Assembly: GCA_946479705.1 (NCBI GenBank)
Contig: CAMLHI010000103.1
Span: 1 to 7,230 of the forward strand
Length of the DNA stretch: 7,230 nucleotides
Reading direction: 5' to 3'
Source: an uncultured Oxalobacteraceae bacterium
GTDB lineage: Bacteria; Pseudomonadota; Gammaproteobacteria; Burkholderiales; Burkholderiaceae
The position numbers and the translations under genes were made by a program. This document shows, piece after piece, positions 1-3,439 of the stretch (positions are counted from its first letter, which is position 1; each line of letters opens with the position of its first letter). Under the pieces are notes generated by a model, which did no database searches, was not told where the DNA came from, and worked only from the letters and a program-made list of their open reading frames with translations.

Positions 1-116
1 CCGGCGCGCCGCGTGATCTTGCTTTGATACGAGTCGATGAGTAGCGACGCTGTACTGTGATACGGTAGTGTTATTCTGTCGAGCAACTAATTCCACGAAA
101 CAAGATATCGACCTTT

Positions 117-120
117 GGAG
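117..120 (+). promoter_or_regulatory. Shine-Dalgarno site of the mshA-like pilin gene
   Basis: GGAG lies 6 nt before the ATG at 127. It decides the start: an in-frame TTG at 115 would place this ribosome binding site inside the coding region. The rest of positions 1-126 shows no convincing sigma-70 or sigma-54 promoter and no gene; the promoter is either unrecognisable by eye or upstream of the window. Confidence 0.75.
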
Positions 121-126
121 AATTAC

Positions 127-639
127 ATGAACAAGCAATCGCCGCGCACGCTTCGGGGCACCGCACAAGCTGGCTTCACGCTGATCGAACTGATCGTCGT
201 GATCGTCATCCTGGGCATTCTGGCGGCTACGGCCTTGCCCAAGTTTGCCGACATGGGCGGCGACGCCCGTCTGGCCACCGTGAAAGCGGCCAAGGGAGCG
301 CTCGAAGCGACCTCGGCCATGGCGCACGGCCGCTACCTGATCGCGCCGGGTACTGCCGTGGCACTGGAAGGCACTACCATCAGCATGACGAACAACTATC
401 CGACTGCGGGTGCAGCCTTCGCTGCTGCCGCCGGCTTGACCGCCACCGACTGGATTATCATCCTGCCATCGAAAGACGCTACCGACAATACACCGGCCAC
501 CGCGGAAGGTGAGCTGGCGATCGTTCCGCAAAGCCTGGCGGGTAACGCCCACGGTTTGACCTGCTTTGTCAAGTACACGCAGGCGGCAAGTGGCGGTTCG
601 CCAAAGGTCGAAGTGACGGCGTCGTCGACCGGCTGCTAA
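127..639 (+). CDS. mshA: MSHA-type major pilin (type IV prepilin)
   Basis: Predicted structural subunit of the MSHA pilus, 170 aa. A 16-residue leader ends in Gly, and prepilin peptidase would cut between it and Phe (AG^FTLIEL), leaving about 154 mature residues with the conserved Glu at mature position 5. The hydrophobic N-terminal helix FTLIELIVVIVILGILAA anchors the prepilin in the inner membrane and later forms the filament core. The following ALPKF...DAR...KGALEA region is typical of MshA rather than PilA. Two cysteines, at residue 146 and at the C-terminal residue 170, would close a C-terminal disulfide loop, and the CFVKYTQA...SPKVEV...GC pattern is also MshA-like. The start is ATG 127, chosen because GGAG is correctly spaced. 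A strong terminator follows the stop codon directly, so this is probably the last or only gene of its transcript. MSHA loci often carry more than one MshA-like pilin, so it could be a paralogue of the main subunit. Confidence 0.88.
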   Translation: MNKQSPRTLRGTAQAGFTLIELIVVIVILGILAATALPKFADMGGDARLATVKAAKGALEATSAMAHGRYLIAPGTAVALEGTTISMTNNYPTAGAAFAAAAGLTATDWIIILPSKDATDNTPATAEGELAIVPQSLAGNAHGLTCFVKYTQAASGGSPKVEVTASSTGC

Positions 640-648
640 GCGCATCCA

Positions 649-664
649 GCCCGTGTGAGCGGGC
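649..664. repeat. Short hairpin downstream of mshA
   Basis: GCCCG and CGGGC form a perfect 5-bp stem with the 6-nt loop TGTGAG. It sits 10 nt after the pilin stop codon and just before the main terminator. It has no T-tract of its own, so it may be an mRNA 3'-end stabilising hairpin or simply chance. Confidence 0.3.
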
Positions 665-673
665 AACGAAACC

Positions 674-707
674 AAAAAGCCGCCCGGGTAAAACCGGGCG
701 GCTTTTT
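674..707. terminator. Rho-independent terminator, probably bidirectional
   Basis: A perfect 14-bp inverted repeat (AAAAAGCCGCCCGG at 674-687 and its complement at 694-707) has a 6-nt loop, GTAAAA. The stem is GC-rich, with five A on one side and five T on the other, so an intrinsic terminator is formed on both strands. It ends the pilin transcript. On the minus strand it could also stop read-through from the convergent mshQ-C-D-O-P operon, for which no other clear terminator is visible. Confidence 0.92.
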
Positions 708-743
708 GCTATGAGGGCCAGGTCCGGCGAATAGCCGTCGATG
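708..743. repeat. Direct repeat copy A: partial duplicate of the mshP 3' end
   Basis: This segment matches the end of mshP plus its 3' flank (1056-1068 joined to 1203-1224, with the intervening element removed). The runs TATGAGGGCC and GTCCGGCGAATAGC are shared; over about 37 aligned positions I count three substitutions plus one gap. Read on the minus strand it still encodes I-D-G-Y-S-P-D, against I-D-C-Y-S-P-D at the real MshP terminus, but the stop codon is lost. It is an untranslated duplicate that, with copy B, brackets the PEP-CTERM gene remnant. Confidence 0.7.
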
Positions 744-1028
744 AGTCAGGCGACGGCGCTCAACACCGCTTCGGCGAGCGCGATCGATACACACATTACC
801 GGAGCATGGGCGGTCGAGGCCGACCGATCCCTGGCCTTTACTTTCGATACGGACGGAACCCGACTGGCCAGTGCCGCCTTCATCGCCCTGCACTGGGGTG
901 AAACCTGCCAGAACGATGTCATCGAAGGCATCGCGCGGGTTCCCGAACCAGGCTCGGCGATGTTATTTGTCACCGGTCTGCTTGCCTTGGGGCAGCGCCG
1001 CCGTAAGGCGCGCCAACTTGGCGCGTGA
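741..1028 (+). pseudogene. C-terminal remnant of a PEP-CTERM protein
   Basis: The open frame holds the tail of a PEP-CTERM (exosortase-sorted) exported protein. The HWGETCQNDVIEG segment (residues 51-63) resembles the H-W-x-x-T-C-x-N-D-x-I-E-G stretch that often precedes the sorting signal. VPEP (residues 67-70), a hydrophobic span (about 72-83) and a basic RRRKAR tail then make a complete sorting signal. The 5' part is missing: there is no signal peptide, no Shine-Dalgarno site, and the nominal ATG at 741 lies inside repeat copy A. Family members are usually around 200 residues or more with an N-terminal signal peptide, against 95 codons here. I call it a gene fragment left by rearrangement. 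Without a signal peptide the product could not reach the exosortase, so it is unlikely to be functional. The frame downstream of about residue 18 is the convincing part. Confidence 0.78.
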
Positions 1029-1055
1029 GGTGCCGTCAGGTTTGCGCTCCAGGCT

Positions 1056-1068
1056 GCATATGAGGGCC
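1056..1068. repeat. Direct repeat copy B, left half
   Basis: GCATATGAGGGCC is the left part of the second copy of the repeat at 708-743. Its right part resumes at 1203. The two halves are separated by the palindromic element at 1069-1202, so the element inserted after, or independently of, the duplication. Confidence 0.65.
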
Positions 1069-1202
1069 TAGTGTAGTGTTGCGCGCTTGTTGCCGCATAA
1101 AAATACGCCTTTGCGTGCCATGCGTCGTTGCAAGTCCTCGCCTCGCCTGGCGCGCAAACGCATTATTTCTATTCGCGGCCCCAAGCGCGCAACACGACAC
1201 TA
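1069..1202. mobile_element. MITE-like palindromic element, about 134 bp with TA duplications
   Basis: Near-perfect 22-bp inverted repeats (1068-1089 and 1182-1203, 21/22 matching, one A/C difference at the eighth base) bound this segment. The ends read CTAGTGTAGTGTTGCGCGCT and, on the other strand, CTAGTGTCGTGTTGCGCGCT. The inverted similarity continues inwards in imperfect form (the GCCGC blocks, then AT-rich A/T runs, then TTTGCG-GCCA), so most of the element can fold into one long hairpin. Both edges read C-TA-G, which fits insertion into a CTAG target with TA duplication, a habit known for IS630/Tc1-mariner elements. There is no transposase frame. The uninterrupted relative of the target at 708-743 supports the insertion reading. 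The family assignment is inference; the small inverted-repeat element itself is seen directly. Confidence 0.82.
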
Positions 1203-1676
1203 GTCCGGCGAATAGCAGTCGATGTTGCCGGCGGCGATGCAAGCCGTTGCCACGCGTTTGCGCTCCACATAATCGACCCGGGCGGCGATGGCGTTGTCGG
1301 GACAATCCCCGCTGCCATTGCAGGCCGTCGCGGTGATTTGATAGATGGTCTTGATCCACGAGGTATTGGCGGGACGCTCACCTTCAGGGTATGGGTTGGC
1401 GCTGCAGTTGACGGTGACGCGAAAACCCGTGTCGGACGCGAAGTCGCTCAGGGTCGTGCTTGCCGCGCAATTGCCGCTACGGATACGGTACAGCCCCCAT
1501 TCCACCCCCGCGCGGGCGACCTGGTTGGCGCGCACGCCTTGCACATCCTGGTCCGCAGTGGTCTGCTGGGTGGTGGTCAGGCGGATCATTGCCAGGGCCA
1601 GGGCGGCCATGACCACCAGCAGCACAATGGCGGCGATGTAGGCGAAGCCTTGCTGCCCCTGGCGCTGTCGGCTCAT
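1200..1676 (-). CDS. mshP: MSHA biogenesis protein MshP (PilX/GspK-like minor pilin)
   Basis: Predicted minor pilin of 158 aa, the last gene of the operon. A short basic, Gln-rich leader ends MSRQRQGQQG^FAYIAAIV and is followed by a long hydrophobic helix to about residue 31. Mature position 5 is Ala, not Glu, as in GspK-type tip pilins. Residues 45-65 (DVQGVRANQVARAGVEWGLY) match the conserved MshP/PilX helix segment. The rest is small and has six cysteines (70, 91, 119, 125, 146, 154), likely disulfide-bonded; YQITATAC and DYVERK are typical of MshP. The start is ATG 1674-1676, overlapping the mshO stop by 4 nt, with only a weak ribosome site, so translational coupling to mshO is likely. 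A longer in-frame opening upstream (to 1856) lies inside mshO and is arginine-rich noise. The TAG stop sits exactly on the right end of the MITE. Confidence 0.88.
   Translation of the reverse strand: MSRQRQGQQGFAYIAAIVLLVVMAALALAMIRLTTTQQTTADQDVQGVRANQVARAGVEWGLYRIRSGNCAASTTLSDFASDTGFRVTVNCSANPYPEGERPANTSWIKTIYQITATACNGSGDCPDNAIAARVDYVERKRVATACIAAGNIDCYSPD
1203..1224. repeat. Direct repeat copy B, right half (inside the mshP 3' end)
   Basis: GTCCGGCGAATAGCAGTCGA and the following bases differ from copy A (722-743) by one base. They encode the last residues of MshP (I-D-C-Y-S-P-D). This copy is the functional original, because it is continuous with the intact mshP frame; copy A is continuous with nothing. 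Confidence 0.68.
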
Positions 1677-2545
1677 GGCACGTTGTCCACGTGAGCACCG
1701 TAGCTGAGCGATACGGATTCGCCTTCGTCGCTGAGGGTCAGTTGCATTTGCATGTAGCCGCTCTGCTGGGTGGCGCCGGCGTTGGGATCGTAGGTGAACT
1801 TGCAGCTGGCCACTTTGCTTGCAACTTTCGCGCTGCTCGCGTTCGCTGGCGGGCATGCCGCCGCCGCCTTGAAACCGTAGGCGCTATAGCGGTACAGCGT
1901 GCCTGTGCCGGTCTTGTCCGCGGCCGGCGTTGTGCCGGCACCGGAGCAGAAATAGGTGACCGCCTGCTTGGCCTTGGGAATGATCAGGAAGCGGCCACCA
2001 TCGTAGCCGACCGGGAATTGGCGGGGCGCAGTGAGGGTGATCCTGCTCTGACCCAATTGCGTGCTGGGCGGCGGGACCTGGATGCTGGCGATTTCGCCGA
2101 CGTTGACCAGATTGTAAACGTCGTCGGTATTCTGGTTCCCGATGACAAGGTAGTCACCGGGCGTCGGCGTGGTCGTAAACGATGTGAGCACGTCGAAGAC
2201 CTGCACCGCTTCGCTCATGTCGATGTAGCGGCTGGGATTGGTGGTGTGCGCGGTATCCCAGCTAATGTTCGGGCCGGTACGATAGCGTCCGCCATCGGAG
2301 CTGGGCACGAGTTCGAAGCACTGCGAATTCACCACGCGCAGCGAATTGGGCACGGCGGAGCGGATTTCGTTGCTCATCATGCGCAGCGCGGTATCGGCCT
2401 GGTTGCTCAGTCCGGCGCGCCGCCCCACCGCCTGATAGGCCTGGAGCGCCGGCTTGAAATACATGACCATGGTGCCGCCCATGATGCCGATCAGGACGAT
2501 GACCACGATCATTTCTACCAGGGTGAATCCGCGCGCATTCTTCAT
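1673..2545 (-). CDS. mshO: MSHA biogenesis protein MshO (PilW/GspJ-like minor pilin)
   Basis: Predicted minor pilin of 290 aa. The 6-residue leader MKNARG is cut before FTLVEMIVVIVLIG, with Glu at mature position 5. The large periplasmic part carries CFELVPSSDGGRYR (about residues 76-89), a characteristic MshO motif, then a beta-rich domain with further cysteines (VTYFCSG, AAACPPA, VASCKF). It corresponds to GspJ/PilW, a component of the pseudopilus tip that primes assembly. I chose ATG 2543-2545 over the in-frame GTG at 2558-2560: the ATG gives a canonical short leader and forms an ATGA overlap with the mshD stop, whereas the GTG has no ribosome site at the right distance. The 3' end overlaps mshP by 4 nt. 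Confidence 0.92.
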   Translation of the reverse strand: MKNARGFTLVEMIVVIVLIGIMGGTMVMYFKPALQAYQAVGRRAGLSNQADTALRMMSNEIRSAVPNSLRVVNSQCFELVPSSDGGRYRTGPNISWDTAHTTNPSRYIDMSEAVQVFDVLTSFTTTPTPGDYLVIGNQNTDDVYNLVNVGEIASIQVPPPSTQLGQSRITLTAPRQFPVGYDGGRFLIIPKAKQAVTYFCSGAGTTPAADKTGTGTLYRYSAYGFKAAAACPPANASSAKVASKVASCKFTYDPNAGATQQSGYMQMQLTLSDEGESVSLSYGAHVDNVP

Positions 2546-2979
2546 GGTTTTGTCCGCCACCCCTGGAGCTCGAATTTGTCGGCTCCATGCGAAACGGTCA
2601 CCTGGATCCTGTAGGCGTCCGGAGTGGGCACGTTCGTCAGCGACACTGCAGTGACCGCGACAGCAAGGTTGTAGCCTGCTAGCTCGGTGATGGCATTGCC
2701 GCTGGCGTCGACCACCCCGCTTGTTGCGTAACCGTTGTAATTCATCACGTTGGTGAAGTCCGCCCGCGTTGCCCCGTTCGTGCCGCTATACGGTTTGAGC
2801 AGTATTTCCTCCATCATGCTTTCGGCCACGGCGACCATCTGCTTGCTCACCACCGGGTCGACGCTGCCTTTGGAGGTGGCGGTAAAGGCGGCCATCATGC
2901 CGCCGACGGCCACGCCGATGATGACCATCGCGACGATCAGCTCGATCAGGGTGACGCCACGCTGGCGTTTAGTCCACAT
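2542..2979 (-). CDS. mshD: MSHA biogenesis protein MshD (PilV/GspI-like minor pilin)
   Basis: Predicted minor pilin of 145 aa. The 8-residue leader MWTKRQRG is followed by VTLIELIVAMVIIGVAVGG, a type III (prepilin) signal with Glu at mature position 5. The first mature residue is Val instead of the usual Phe, which prepilin peptidases tolerate. The helix continues through AESMMEEILLKPY (about residues 53-65), a MshD/PilV/GspI hallmark (A-x-x-x-x-E-E-I-L). The C-terminal part is a small beta domain without cysteines. The start at 2979 has a good ribosome site (GAGGGAG, 2989-2995, 9 nt away) located inside mshC, and the gene overlaps mshC by 11 nt and mshO by 4 nt. A longer in-frame opening to 3084 is rejected because the prepilin leader must lie near the N-terminus. 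Confidence 0.92.
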   Translation of the reverse strand: MWTKRQRGVTLIELIVAMVIIGVAVGGMMAAFTATSKGSVDPVVSKQMVAVAESMMEEILLKPYSGTNGATRADFTNVMNYNGYATSGVVDASGNAITELAGYNLAVAVTAVSLTNVPTPDAYRIQVTVSHGADKFELQGWRTKP

Positions 2980-3439
2980 AGCCGGTCGCTCCCTCGATGG
3001 TGATGGTGCGGATGAGTGTGCTCTGGGCATTGATCTTGATGGTGCCCGATACGACGGTGCCGGCGCTGGTCGTGATGGTCCCATCCGGCTGGAAGTTCAA
3101 AGGCATGGCAAGCGTGGTGCTGGCGCTCACGGCGCTATCGGTGGTGGCATACGGATCGCTGGTGGGCCCGGGCAGGTCGCTATCGCAGCTCGCCGCTCCC
3201 GCGGCCGTGGCGATTTTCAGCTTCACTTCGCTGGAAGTGCTGCTCAGGCAAACAAGGCGTCGATGGGCAATGGCCGATTTGCTGGCATAGCGCACGGCGC
3301 TGATGACCTGGTTGCCAAAGGCGGAAGCGGCTATGGCGCTGTCGCCGACCAGTTTGGGAATGGCGACGGCGGCAATAATCCCCATGAGCACCATGACGGC
3401 GATCAGCTCGACCATCGTGAAACCGCGGGCGCGCCTCAT
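2969..3439 (-). CDS. mshC: MSHA biogenesis protein MshC (FimT/GspH-like minor pilin)
   Basis: Predicted minor pilin of 156 aa. The leader MRRARG is cut before FTMVELIAVMVLMGIIAAVA, with Glu at mature position 5. After IPKL comes the segment GDSAIAASAFGNQVISAVRYASKSAIAHRR, the amphipathic helix typical of GspH/FimT proteins, including R-Y-A-x-x-x-A-I-A. The remaining beta domain has two cysteines (CLSSTSSEV and ASCDSD) that may pair. The ATG at 3437-3439 overlaps the mshQ stop (ATGA). Its ribosome site GAGGTG (3445-3450, 5 nt away) is formed by the Glu-Val codons near the end of mshQ. It stands in the order mshC-D-O-P, the same as gspH-I-J-K. Confidence 0.91.
   Translation of the reverse strand: MRRARGFTMVELIAVMVLMGIIAAVAIPKLVGDSAIAASAFGNQVISAVRYASKSAIAHRRLVCLSSTSSEVKLKIATAAGAASCDSDLPGPTSDPYATTDSAVSASTTLAMPLNFQPDGTITTSAGTVVSGTIKINAQSTLIRTITIEGATGYVD

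Noticed and set aside
1..114. Possible promoter boxes upstream of mshA (for example TATTCT near 71)
   Set aside because: No pair of -35/-10 or -24/-12 elements with correct spacing and good match could be found by eye.
115..126. TTG start giving four extra residues for the pilin
   Set aside because: The GGAG ribosome site would then lie inside the gene; ATG 127 has ideal spacing.
1076..1336. Small + strand frame across the MITE as a possible transposase or element-encoded peptide
   Set aside because: It covers the palindromic element and runs on into mshP antisense; no transposase motif, and the element is too small to encode one.
2546..2560. GTG start for mshO five codons upstream
   Set aside because: It has no properly spaced ribosome site, and the ATG at 2545 forms the ATGA coupling seen at other junctions and a canonical leader.
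1691..2614. 307-codon open frame on the + strand
   Set aside because: It is antisense to mshO; the translation is composition-driven, and mshO on the other strand is clearly a real prepilin.
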